Positions 9,383-17,008 of a stretch of 64,000 nucleotides of DNA are shown piece after piece (position 1 is the stretch's first letter; each line of letters begins with the position of its first letter). The notes beneath the pieces are model-generated. The model was not told the DNA's origin. It saw only the letters and a list, made by a program, of their open reading frames with translations, and did no database searches. A program made the translations under genes and the position numbers. The stretch lies in NCBI GenBank assembly GCA_963717595.1, contig CAVQWH010000001.1, positions 186,001 through 250,000 of the forward strand, written 5' to 3'. This DNA is from CAVQWH01 sp963717595 (lineage in GTDB: Bacteria; Patescibacteriota; Saccharimonadia; Saccharimonadales; Saccharimonadaceae).

Positions 9383-10657
9383 TCAGATTTTATTAATAAC
9401 TTTAGAGCCAATATCGCACCTATAATGCATGCCGTCAAAGTAAATATATCGTATAGCTTTGTAGGCGTTTTGGATGGCTTGGTTTAGTGTGTCACCTATA
9501 GCCGATACACCCATTACCCTGCCCCCGGCAGTTACAAGTCTGTCTTTTGTTTGTGTGCCTGCATGAAAGACAACAACGCCAGGAATTTTTTCAGCATTAG
9601 CAATCCCATTAATAGTTGCTCCTTTTTTATATTGACCAGGGTATCCTTCCGAAGCTAAGATTACACAAACAGCAAAGCTAGCATGCCATTTTATATCAAT
9701 ATTAGATAATCTGCCATCAATACAAGCTTCTATAATATCGAACAAATCAGTTTTAAGTAGCCTCATGTATACTTGAGTTTCCGGATCCCCAAATCTGGCA
9801 TTAAATTCAAGAGCCTTTGGCCCACCAGAAGCTAGCTTCAAGCCTGGGTAAAGTACGTCTGTAAATTTTCTGCCTTCTTTGCTCAGGGCGTCGAGAGTAT
9901 TTTGTATAAACTTACCTCCTAGGTTATTCATACACTTAGAATTCAACGATGGAACAGGTGCAATAGTCCCCATGCCACCGGTATTGCTACCCCTATCCCC
10001 ATCGTATACAGGCTTATGATCTTGAGCAGAAGGGAATAAGGAAAAAGTCTCACCATCACAAAATGCATGAAGAGACACCTCTTGGCCATCTAAAAATTCT
10101 TCTACTATAACTTCATCCCCTGCTTCTCTATGGACTCGTTCTAACATAAGCTGTTTCAACGCATCTTCTGCCTCTTTAGTTGTATTGCAGACATATACGC
10201 CCTTTCCTAAAGCTAGACCGCTAGCCTTGATTACAATAGGGGGCTTTTTGCTGTGCACATATTCCAGTGCTTCTTCGTATTTACCAAAAACAGTAAAATC
10301 TGCAGTAGGAATTCCAGACTTAACCATCAACTCTTTAGAGAAAGACTTTGATGACTCAATCTTAGCAGCAGATTGCGTAGGGCCAAATATACGAAGTTTG
10401 TTTTTTCGAAAAACATCCACAATCCCAAGAGCCAGTGGATCATCTGGACCTACTATCGTTGTTCTAATATCTTTTGACTTAGCAAACTTCACAAGTGAAT
10501 CAATATCTGTAGAATTTATTGGAATATTTTTGGCAATCTGCTGAGTTCCACCATTACCAGGTGCAACATATATTTTACTAACTTTTGGTGATTGGCTTAA
10601 TTTCCAAGCAATAGCATGCTCTCTTCCGCCGCCTCCAATAATAAGAATGTTGCTCAT
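9383..10657 (-). CDS. purD: Phosphoribosylamine-glycine ligase
   Basis: ATP-grasp enzyme joining phosphoribosylamine and glycine in de novo purine synthesis, 424 residues, normal length. Visible: N-terminal ILIIGGGGREHAIAWKL with YVAPGNGGT, the ATP-grasp part with VIKASGLALGKGV, the EEFLDGQEVSLH element, DHKPVYDGDRGSNTGGMG, and the metal-binding FNARFGDPETQVYM. No other purine-pathway gene is in the window. A perfect TATAAT (10666-10671, minus strand) is 8 bases from the ATG with no Shine-Dalgarno, so a leaderless or nearly leaderless mRNA is likely. Confidence 0.96.
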   Translation of the reverse strand: MSNILIIGGGGREHAIAWKLSQSPKVSKIYVAPGNGGTQQIAKNIPINSTDIDSLVKFAKSKDIRTTIVGPDDPLALGIVDVFRKNKLRIFGPTQSAAKIESSKSFSKELMVKSGIPTADFTVFGKYEEALEYVHSKKPPIVIKASGLALGKGVYVCNTTKEAEDALKQLMLERVHREAGDEVIVEEFLDGQEVSLHAFCDGETFSLFPSAQDHKPVYDGDRGSNTGGMGTIAPVPSLNSKCMNNLGGKFIQNTLDALSKEGRKFTDVLYPGLKLASGGPKALEFNARFGDPETQVYMRLLKTDLFDIIEACIDGRLSNIDIKWHASFAVCVILASEGYPGQYKKGATINGIANAEKIPGVVVFHAGTQTKDRLVTAGGRVMGVSAIGDTLNQAIQNAYKAIRYIYFDGMHYRCDIGSKVINKI

Positions 10658-10673
10658 TATTTTAAATTATAAT

Positions 10674-10695
10674 ATAGGCCCCATAAAAGGCCTAT
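10674..10695 (-). terminator. Hairpin after tmRNA, possible terminator
   Basis: 7-bp perfect stem (10674-10680 with 10689-10695) just past the tmRNA 3' end. The following minus-strand bases are AT-rich but not a clean T tract, and they also hold the purD -10 box, so termination may be partial. Confidence 0.5.
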
Positions 10696-10710
10696 TTATA
10701 CTAAAAAATA

Positions 10711-11116
10711 TGGTGGAGCTGCGGGGAATCGCACCCCGGTCCGAGCGGTAACGGATTATTCGTCTACAAGCATAGTCACTTTTAAAATTTTACGACCACT
10801 CTAACTATAAAAGTGACAAAATATTAGAATCGTCGCGCAAAAAAATTTATTACACTACTGTTGCTGCCCAAATAGTGCAACTAGCGACATCAATATGGCA
10901 TCATGTACGCCTTATGCCGCCTGGGCGTAATGATGGCTAAAGTAATTAAACTAAAGCTGGTGCAAAGACAGGAGCTTTGAAAGCGCTAGCAATCGTAGCT
11001 ACTGCTGACTTTGCTTTTGCAACAATGTTTGCAATTAAAATACTACACTTACGGTGTAATGCGACTTGCAAAATAATCTGTTAATGTCCTCTCGTCGAAG
11101 CTTAAAAATCAGCCCC
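10711..11116 (-). ncRNA. ssrA: Transfer-messenger RNA (tmRNA)
   Basis: Trans-translation RNA that rescues stalled ribosomes. The 5' GGGGCUG pairs with CAGCUCC before the encoded ACCA, and the T-arm GGUGCGAUUCCCC is visible at the 3' end. The resume frame begins at GCA AAC and reads ANIVAKAKSAVATIASAF then KAPVFAPALV before TAA: a 28-residue tag, longer than the common ~10 residues and ending in PALV, not ALAA. A TATAAT box lies at 11130-11135. The tag frame is my reading of the usual resume context. Confidence 0.93.
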
Positions 11117-11129
11117 AAGCACGCATGTA

Positions 11130-11135
11130 ATTATA
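11130..11135 (-). promoter_or_regulatory. tmRNA promoter -10 box
   Basis: Perfect TATAAT on the minus strand, 14 bases upstream of the mature tmRNA 5' end, consistent with a short precursor trimmed by RNase P. No good -35 box is seen. Confidence 0.55.
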
Positions 11136-11182
11136 GCATAGGTTGGAAGTTTTTACCATTAGTGCTTTACTGGTTTATAGTT

Positions 11183-12697
11183 ATGACGGCGCATATTTAT
11201 TCTGCTGCGGCAGTTGGTTTTAATGGTCAATTAATTACTGTAGAGTGTGACTCCTCTAAAGGTTTGCCGAGCCTGCAAATTGTAGGTTTAGGCAATAAAG
11301 CCATTGAAGAAGCAAAAGAAAGAGTTCGTAGTGCAATACGTAATAGTCATCTGGACTTTCCTGCTAAAAGATTTATTATCAACTTAGCACCCGCTAGCCT
11401 TCCTAAAGATGGATCTCACTTCGACTTACCTATAGCGGTGTCTATACTTACGGCAAGCGGACAATTGCGAAAAGAAGAGGTAAATGATTCGCTATTCGTA
11501 GGTGAACTTTCTTTAGGGGGTAAAATAAAACCCATAAGAGGGGCTATTAACTTTGCAGAAGTAGCAAAACAAGCCAATATATCTAAGGTTTTTATACCCG
11601 AGGCTAATGTAGGCCAAGCTACACTTATACATAATATTGATATCATAGGAGTATCTTCGCTAAGTGATCTCTATCTACATCTCAAACAGGAAAAAACATT
11701 ACCTATTAGCAAGCTTTCCGATTCTCCATCATCTACTCATGCTATAAAATCTGCTATAACCCTGGATGATATTTATGGGCAAGAACAGGCAAAAAGAGCT
11801 TTAGCTATCGCTGCCGCTGGAGGTCATAATATACTTTTTACCGGCCCGCCAGGTACAGGAAAAACCATGCTAGCCAAAGCACTACTTGGAATCCTACCCC
11901 CTCTATCTACGGAAGAGCGTATAGCAGTTACTAAACTACATAGTCTAGCTGGAGAAACAGACACGGAAACACTGTTGCATAGACCGTTTCGAACCCCCCA
12001 CCACACGTCTAGTCATATTTCCTTGATAGGCGGAGGTCATAATCCTGTCCCGGGAGAAGTCAGCCTAGCTCATATGGGTGTGCTCTTTTTAGATGAGTTA
12101 CCAGAATACCCTCGTGCAAGCCTAGAGGCTATGCGCCAACCACTTGAAGATGGGGTTGTACACGTTGCAAGAGCAAACCAGCGCGTTAGTTTTCCGGCTA
12201 ATTTTATGTTAGTAGCTACTAAAAACCCTTGCCCTTGTGGTTATTATGGGGATTCTATAAAAGAATGTAGCTGCACCTCGTCCCAAATAATAAACTACCA
12301 AAAAAGAATCTCGGGGCCATTATTAGATCGCATAGATATGGTGGTGCCGGTTAATAGAGTTAAGACTCATAAATTAGTTTCCAAGCAAAAATCAACACCA
12401 AAAGAGTCTGATACCCTGAAAACTTATGAGGTAGTTAAGAAAGCTCGCAGCCTGCAGTCAAGAAGATTTAAAAATTCTACTACAAATGCTGAGCTGAACA
12501 CACGCCAAATAGACACTTACATTAAAGTTGATCATCGAGTCAAACAGCTTTTAGATCGTGCCTCAGAAAAGTTAAGTTTATCAGCCAGAGCTTATTATAA
12601 GATTCTTAAGATAGCGCGAACCATCGCAGACATTGAAGAGGAAGAAGAAGTAACTCATTCTCATGTAACTGAAGCTCTCCAATATAGAAGTAAATAA
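11183..12697 (+). CDS. comM: ComM/YifB-type Mg-chelatase-like AAA+ ATPase
   Basis: Hexameric helicase family acting in natural transformation, where it promotes branch migration of incoming DNA. The start at 11183 (MTAHIYSAAAVGFNG) matches the family; an in-frame ATG further upstream would overlap tmRNA. The N-terminal Lon-protease-like fold includes LPKDGSHFDLPIA. Walker A is GPPGTGKTML, then TPHHTSSHISLIGGG, Walker B LFLDELPEYPRA, and the cysteine-containing NPCPCGYYGD. The C-terminal chelatase lid includes RAYYKILKIARTIADIE. Length 504 residues, complete. Its presence with a pilus locus fits DNA uptake competence, though no ComEA/ComEC is in the window. Confidence 0.95.
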   Translation: MTAHIYSAAAVGFNGQLITVECDSSKGLPSLQIVGLGNKAIEEAKERVRSAIRNSHLDFPAKRFIINLAPASLPKDGSHFDLPIAVSILTASGQLRKEEVNDSLFVGELSLGGKIKPIRGAINFAEVAKQANISKVFIPEANVGQATLIHNIDIIGVSSLSDLYLHLKQEKTLPISKLSDSPSSTHAIKSAITLDDIYGQEQAKRALAIAAAGGHNILFTGPPGTGKTMLAKALLGILPPLSTEERIAVTKLHSLAGETDTETLLHRPFRTPHHTSSHISLIGGGHNPVPGEVSLAHMGVLFLDELPEYPRASLEAMRQPLEDGVVHVARANQRVSFPANFMLVATKNPCPCGYYGDSIKECSCTSSQIINYQKRISGPLLDRIDMVVPVNRVKTHKLVSKQKSTPKESDTLKTYEVVKKARSLQSRRFKNSTTNAELNTRQIDTYIKVDHRVKQLLDRASEKLSLSARAYYKILKIARTIADIEEEEEVTHSHVTEALQYRSK

Positions 12698-12705
12698 TTC
12701 TCTAG

Positions 12706-12734
12706 TTGAAACCTTATCTTCAGTCTGATAGAAT
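12706..12734 (+). promoter_or_regulatory. Promoter of the infC-rpmI-rplT operon
   Basis: TTGAAA (12706-12711), 17 bases, TAGAAT (12729-12734). Transcription would start near 12741, giving a leader of about 45 bases before infC, too short for the long L20-binding leader known in Bacillus. Confidence 0.65.
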
Positions 12735-12784
12735 AGCTACCGAGTAAGACTAACGAGTTATATAAGCAAGAGGAGTAATTAATA

Positions 12785-13291
12785 ATTAATAAATCAGTTC
12801 GCATCAACGAGGCTATTAATGCCCAGAAGCTGCGAGTTATTAATTCAGATGGAAGTCAGCTTGGGTTAATGAGCTTAAAAGAAGCTCTTGCTCAAGCAGA
12901 AGAGGCGGGATTGGATCTTGTAGAAATATCCCCCCACGCCGATCCACCGGTTGCAAAAATTATCGATTGGGGTAAATATCAGTACCAAAAGATAAAAGAG
13001 CAGCAGAAAAACAAAAAGCGCTCCAAAGGAGCTGACCTCAAGCAAATGCGTTTGGGACTCAAGATCGGAGAACACGATCTTGAAATAAAGTTGCGTAAAA
13101 TTCGTAGTTTTCTCGAAAACGGAGACAAAGTGAAAATATCCGTTGTCTTCCGAGGGCGTGAAATGGCTCATAAAGAACTAGGGAATGCTTTAATTGATAA
13201 GATTATGGCAAACCTAGATGAAATAGCCGTTTTGGAACAGCCAGCTCAAGTAGCGGGTCGTAATATGAATATAATAGTAAGGAGTAAATAA
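12785..13291 (+). CDS. infC: Translation initiation factor IF-3
   Basis: Binds the 30S subunit and checks start codons. The sequence NKSVRINEAINAQKLRVI starts the N-domain, and the C-domain contains LRKIRSFLENGDKVKISVVFRGRE. The first in-frame ATG (12869) would remove a third of the N-domain, so the real start is a rare codon: ATT at 12785, 9 bases after the AGGAG at 12771-12775, or ATA at 12782. A rare AUU start is the well-known self-regulating device of infC in other bacteria. It is followed by rpmI one base after the stop. Confidence 0.93.
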   Translation: MNKSVRINEAINAQKLRVINSDGSQLGLMSLKEALAQAEEAGLDLVEISPHADPPVAKIIDWGKYQYQKIKEQQKNKKRSKGADLKQMRLGLKIGEHDLEIKLRKIRSFLENGDKVKISVVFRGREMAHKELGNALIDKIMANLDEIAVLEQPAQVAGRNMNIIVRSK

Positions 13292-13292
13292 A

Positions 13293-13487
13293 GTGCCAAA
13301 ACTTAAAACGCACAAAGGAACAGCTAAGCGTATAAAGCGCTCTTCTACAGGTAAGCTCTTGCGCGAGAGAGCTTTTGGCGGACATTTACTAGCTAAAAAA
13401 GGTGGAAGTCGTAAGCGAAAGATTAAAACCCCTGCTTCTGTTAAAGGTTCAATTAATAAAAATATTAAACGCGCTTTGGGGATATAA
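13293..13487 (+). CDS. rpmI: 50S ribosomal protein L35
   Basis: 64 residues, normal for L35, basic throughout, beginning MPKLKTHKGTAKRIKRSSTGK and holding the RERAFGGHLLAKK core. Start is GTG at 13293, preceded by AAGGAG at 13279-13284 inside the infC end. It sits in the classical infC-rpmI-rplT order, with rplT starting 2 bases after its stop. Confidence 0.97.
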   Translation: MPKLKTHKGTAKRIKRSSTGKLLRERAFGGHLLAKKGGSRKRKIKTPASVKGSINKNIKRALGI

Positions 13488-13489
13488 AA

Positions 13490-13832
13490 ATGAGAGTTAA
13501 ACGTGGTGTAACCGCTAGTCGAAAGCATAAAAAAACTATCAAAGCAGCTAAAGGTATGCAGGCTTCTAGAACGTAAGTCTTACCGCTTAGCGAAACAAGC
13601 TATTATACGTGCTTTGCAGTATGCATACCGTGACAGGCGCAACAAAAAGCGAGACCTACGAAGCCTATGGATATCTCGTATCAACGCAGCCGCTCGCGCC
13701 AATGGCATAACGTATGGTCAGTTAATTAATAGGCTTAAAAAGAATAATGTATCACTCAATCGGAAAGTTTTAGCTGATCTTGCAGCTAATGAACCTAAAG
13801 TTTTTAGTGATATTACAAAAGACTTGTCTTAA
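13490..13832 (+). CDS. rplT: 50S ribosomal protein L20 (frameshifted by one base)
   Basis: Early-assembly 23S rRNA-binding protein. The first frame reads MRVKRGVTASRKHKKTIK then AAKGMQASRT and hits TAA at 13574. Removing one A of 13570-13571 joins it to RKSYRLAKQAIIRALQYAY and the conserved RDRRNKKRDLRSLWISRINA to a normal C-terminus, 113 residues in total. L20 is essential, so the extra A is most likely a sequence error. Last gene of the infC operon, with a strong terminator 25 bases later. Confidence 0.95.
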
Positions 13833-13856
13833 AATTGTAAAAATACAACTTTACAT

Positions 13857-13889
13857 CTAAAAACCCCTCTTCTACAGAGGGGTTTTTAG
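13857..13889. terminator. Bidirectional terminator between rplT and rnpB
   Basis: Perfect inverted repeat (AAAAACCCCTC / GAGGGGTTTTT) around a 7-base loop, with T tract on both strands. It ends the convergent infC operon and RNase P RNA transcripts. Confidence 0.9.
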
Positions 13890-14241
13890 AGCAGGCCACC
13901 TGTAAGCCGGGTTCTGTCTAGAGCGATCATCTATCTAGCTACACAGTCACCTGTGTATTCTAGCGGATATAGCGGCCTGTTTGGCGGGCACCAACCGCTA
14001 ACTAGCGGATACAGACCCCCTTGCAGCTGACAGGGTTTACCTTTTAGGTATGTCACCATACCTAACTGTGGGCTCTTACCCCACTCATTTCACCCTTACC
14101 CTTTGACAAGCTCAGGGCGGTATCGTTTCTGTGGCACTGTCCCTGGGATTACTCCCGGTTGTCGTTAACAACTGTCATACCCTACGCTGCCCGGACTTTC
14201 CTCTCGCAAAATAATGCCAGCGATCGCTTAGCGACCTGCTC
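13889..14241 (-). ncRNA. rnpB: RNase P RNA, bacterial class A type
   Basis: Catalytic RNA that matures tRNA 5' ends. On the minus strand the hallmark GAGAGGAAAGUCCGGGC lies near the 5' end, ACAGAAACGAUACCGCC in the middle, and AACCCGGCUUACAGGU at the 3' end. The 5' GAGCAGG and 3' CCUGCUC close helix P1. Length 353 nt. The -10 box is placed so that transcription starts exactly at the first base. Confidence 0.97.
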
Positions 14242-14248
14242 ATCTTAT

Positions 14249-14254
14249 ATTATA
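14249..14254 (-). promoter_or_regulatory. rnpB promoter -10 box
   Basis: TATAAT on the minus strand with a 7-base gap to the mature rnpB 5' end at 14241. It lies 2 bases past the stop codon of the preceding Nudix-RNase HI gene, so the -35 region is inside that gene. Confidence 0.7.
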
Positions 14255-14256
14255 CC

Positions 14257-15125
14257 CTAATGATGGATATTTTTAGTGGTGTGCTCGTCTAAAATTTTAT
14301 TCACCATACTATCTGCCAATCTATTCATTTCTCTAGGCACATGAGAAAAAGCCACTTTATCAAACTCTTTTATTAAGTCTTTTATACGTTCATGGATGGG
14401 CGAAGATCTCTATTTTTTATCTTATATAATCCATTAATTTGCTTAACCACTAGATCGCTATCAAGTCTAAAGTCTATTACTCTTATCTCCATCTCTGCAG
14501 CTTTTTGAAGAGCTAGGTAAACGGCCTGATATTCCGCTTGATTATTGGTCGTGACCCCTAGATAGGCACCGCCTTCAGCTATAATATGTTCTTTTTTATC
14601 CATAATAATAAATCCTGCGGCAGAAGGGCCTGGATTACCACGAGATCCTCCATCTGAATGAATAATAGCAGCACTTTTTGTTGTTTTTTTATCTTCAATA
14701 TTGTCTATTTGACTCAATGAGCTATCTTCGTGAGAGCTAAGTAACATCCTTGTAGAGTTAGTGAGTTTGTTTGCATCTATATCTGAAGCATTTTCCCAAT
14801 TAAACTTATCATACATACCAGCCAAATTAATGGAGCTTCCATCTGGTTTCAAACGAGCTGTATAAACTATAAATATATATTGCACTGTAGTGTCATCAGG
14901 ATCTATAAAACTCAAAACATCATCAAGCTTAACATCTTCTAAGGATATTTTAGCTTGTACTAAAAGATGCCTGGATAAAGCATCTTCTGGCTGTTCTCGA
15001 AAATCCACCCTACCACCAGGCAGCTCGTATTTTCCTAAAATAGACTCACGCCCTACGGCACGACGGAATAATAAAACTTTATTTTTATCTCTTACAATTA
15101 CTCTAACTGAAATTTTTTGTTTCAT
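14257..15125 (-). CDS. Degenerate Nudix domain fused to RNase HI (one frameshift)
   Basis: Two domains. Residues 1-120 are a Nudix fold with a broken Nudix box at 38-60: the first glycine, Glu44 and Arg52 fit, but the REUxEExGU positions read R-H-L-L-V-Q-A-K-I, so the metal-binding glutamates are gone. Residues ~152-289 are RNase HI, with Asp158 (HSDGGSRGNPGP), Glu198 (TNNQAEY) and Asp222/Asp224 (RLDSDLVV), expected to cut RNA in RNA-DNA hybrids. The frame breaks at 14398-14400: adding one base to the run restores PIHERIKDLIKEFDK, FSHVPREMNRLADSMV and a stop at 14257. The Nudix part may act as a binding module. Confidence 0.85.
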
Positions 15126-15178
15126 AATGGTAACTTCTATTAAACCTTTTATAAATCATTATCTTAAATAAGGTATAG

Positions 15179-15256
<78 letters not shown>

Positions 15257-15262
15257 GTATAC

Positions 15263-15418
15263 AAAAAGCCCCGAGTATGGCCTAGAGCGAGAGATATTTC
15301 CTCGCGTAATTGCAAGGTGGGTGTTTGCACTATAGCTCCACGGAGATATAGGATGTTAAACTCCCTATCATATGACCATTCAGGAAAATCATATGCACCC
15401 TTGGTTGGCTCGGGACAC
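15263..15418 (-). ncRNA. Candidate structured RNA, ~155 nt
   Basis: Gap between the M50 protease gene and tRNA-Pro without a credible ORF. On the minus strand a TATAAT box (15424-15429) is followed by a region whose ends pair over 8 bp (GTCCCGAG with CTCGGGGC) and that ends in TTTTTG. Inside are CATATGA/TCATATG, ATAGG/CCTAT, CAAGG/CCTTG and GCGAG/CTCGC pairings. It lacks the conserved GGAAGGAAGCA-type loop of SRP RNA. Possibly a 6S-like or new RNA; the family was not identified. Confidence 0.5.
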
Positions 15419-15423
15419 TTTTT

Positions 15424-15429
15424 ATTATA
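15424..15429 (-). promoter_or_regulatory. -10 box before the structured RNA candidate
   Basis: TATAAT overlapping the end of the M50 protease gene, about 6 bases before the predicted RNA start. The -35 region is weak. Confidence 0.5.
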
Positions 15430-16075
15430 GCACTTTCACCCCAAAAATAGCACTAAATATTGCTATTACTAGTTGTATAGCTGCTTGCATAAAAATACTA
15501 ATTTGCTGACTAAATAGCATAACTAGTACAAACACAAATAATATTCCATAACGTTCAATACTCTCCATAACACGTCGCGCGCCCTCTGGGGCTAGTGCAT
15601 AAAGTAATCTAGAACCATCTAACGGTGGTATGGGCAGGATATTAAAAATAAAGAAGCCTATATTTACCAAAACCGCTACGCTAAAGATCATGCCTAATAA
15701 GCTTGTAGTTTCAGGCATGCCAATTAAAACATAAAAGCCAAAAGCTAGAAATGCTAACGTTAGATTAGTTAAAGTGCCTGCAATTGCTACTATTGCAGCA
15801 CCAAAGTCACCAAACCGCACACGATTTGGATTAAACGGCACAGGCTTAGCACCACCGAATATAGGAGCCCCGATAATCGCTAATATAACTGGCAACAGCA
15901 AAGTAAAAATAGGATCAATATGAGCTATAGGGTTAAAAGTAAGCCTGCCACTAACTCTAGCCGTATCATCTCCTAGCCAATCACTAGTAAATGCGTGCAT
16001 TACTTCATGAAGTACCATAGACACAAATACCACTATTATGACAACAAAGATATAGACTACGTTTATATCGAGCAT
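15425..16075 (-). CDS. Site-2 protease family (M50) membrane metalloprotease
   Basis: 216-residue intramembrane zinc protease. The zinc motif HEVMH is at residues 23-27 inside the first membrane helix, and the distal ligand motif LPIPPLDGSRLLY is near residue 155. About five to six hydrophobic segments are present, with no PDZ domain and no cystathionine-beta-synthase domain, as in the compact YwhC/Rip-like group. Substrates unknown; such enzymes cleave membrane-embedded regulators or remnant signal peptides. Single gene, diverging from rpmB. Confidence 0.9.
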   Translation of the reverse strand: MLDINVVYIFVVIIVVFVSMVLHEVMHAFTSDWLGDDTARVSGRLTFNPIAHIDPIFTLLLPVILAIIGAPIFGGAKPVPFNPNRVRFGDFGAAIVAIAGTLTNLTLAFLAFGFYVLIGMPETTSLLGMIFSVAVLVNIGFFIFNILPIPPLDGSRLLYALAPEGARRVMESIERYGILFVFVLVMLFSQQISIFMQAAIQLVIAIFSAIFGVKVL

Positions 16076-16097
16076 ATCAATTTAGTATAACAAAGTC

Positions 16098-16126
16098 TTG
16101 ACTCATCACGCTAAAAACAGTAGTAT
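16098..16126 (+). promoter_or_regulatory. rpmB promoter
   Basis: TTGACT (16098-16103), 17 bases, TAGTAT (16121-16126), about 36 bases upstream of the rpmB ATG, which has AGAGAG as a weak ribosome binding site. Confidence 0.65.
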
Positions 16127-16162
16127 TGAACATTGTAGATTTAATTAAGAGAGAATAAATAA

Positions 16163-16354
16163 ATGGCTTCTAAATGTGAACTCACCGGAAAAGGCAAGCA
16201 GCATGGACATAATGTTAGCTTTTCTTTAAGACGTACAAAAAGGGTTTTTAAGCCTAACTTACAAAAGAAAACTTTTGTCATGGACGGCAAAAAGGTCACC
16301 ATGAACCTTAGCACACAAGCTATTCGTACTTTAAAGAAAAAAGGTGTTTTATAG
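16163..16354 (+). CDS. rpmB: 50S ribosomal protein L28
   Basis: 63 residues, a normal short L28. The conserved N-terminus MASKCELTGKG and the SFSLRRTKRVFKPNLQKK core are present. Only one cysteine (Cys5) remains, so the zinc-binding form is excluded. Monocistronic, with its own promoter, converging on the MBL-fold gene 5 bases away. Confidence 0.96.
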   Translation: MASKCELTGKGKQHGHNVSFSLRRTKRVFKPNLQKKTFVMDGKKVTMNLSTQAIRTLKKKGVL

Positions 16355-16359
16355 AAAAA

Positions 16360-16995
16360 CTAAGAAGTTCTTGTTACTTCTATAATTGAAGATACTTCGG
16401 GCAATGAAGAACTGTTTTTAATTTTAAGTTTAGCGGTTTTTTCATGTTCTGAAGCTCCGAATTCTTTTAAGAATTCGGCAAGCTCTGCTTGAGGCACAGG
16501 ATACTTAAGAGCCTTATCCGCATAATGAGTAGGAATGATAATCTTAGGATTAATTTGCCTAGATACAGCAACTGCCTCATGAGCATCTAAGGTATAGCCC
16601 CTCCCTCCTACCGGAATAGTTAATACATCTACTACTCCTATTTCTTCTAGTTGGTTATCCTTTAATTCTCCTTTAATATTACCAACTATGCATAACCGCA
16701 TAGCTCCAGTGTGCACAGTATATATAGTTGAGTCCATAGAAGTTTCGTCCTGTGTATCATGAGCACTAGTAGATATGCCCTTGATAGATATTTCTGCAAC
16801 TTCATATTCTCCAGGTCCATCAATAATAAGTTTTTGGCTATCATCAACCACATTGTCCCTAGAGGTTGCAAGTTGAATCGCATCCTTTACATTATAATCT
16901 TTCTGATCTACCAAAGATAGCTTAGGGTCAACAATTATTTTAGACTTTCCTGCACTTATTACTAAACAGTTCGCTCCTTTGTACTCAATTTCCAT
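16360..16995 (-). CDS. MBL-fold protein without the classical zinc motif
   Basis: 211 residues resembling the L-ascorbate/UPF0173-like branch of metallo-beta-lactamase-fold proteins: MEIEYKGANCLVISAGKSKI at the start, IIDGPGEYEVAEISIKGIS, IPVGGRGYTLDAHEAV and IIIPTHY near the C-terminus. The canonical HxHxDH metal motif is absent, so hydrolase activity is doubtful. Cytoplasmic, no signal peptide. It lies 13 bases after the wHTH regulator on the same strand, suggesting co-transcription. Function unknown. Confidence 0.75.
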   Translation of the reverse strand: MEIEYKGANCLVISAGKSKIIVDPKLSLVDQKDYNVKDAIQLATSRDNVVDDSQKLIIDGPGEYEVAEISIKGISTSAHDTQDETSMDSTIYTVHTGAMRLCIVGNIKGELKDNQLEEIGVVDVLTIPVGGRGYTLDAHEAVAVSRQINPKIIIPTHYADKALKYPVPQAELAEFLKEFGASEHEKTAKLKIKNSSSLPEVSSIIEVTRTS

Positions 16996-17008
16996 ACTAC
17001 TCCCTTTC

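Noticed and set aside
11066..11182. Longer N-terminus for comM
   Set aside because: It would overlap the tmRNA 5' end and has no family match; the start at 11183 aligns with ComM proteins.
15263..15418. SRP (4.5S) RNA
   Set aside because: The conserved SRP helix 8 core and tetraloop sequence is absent and the fold is multibranched.
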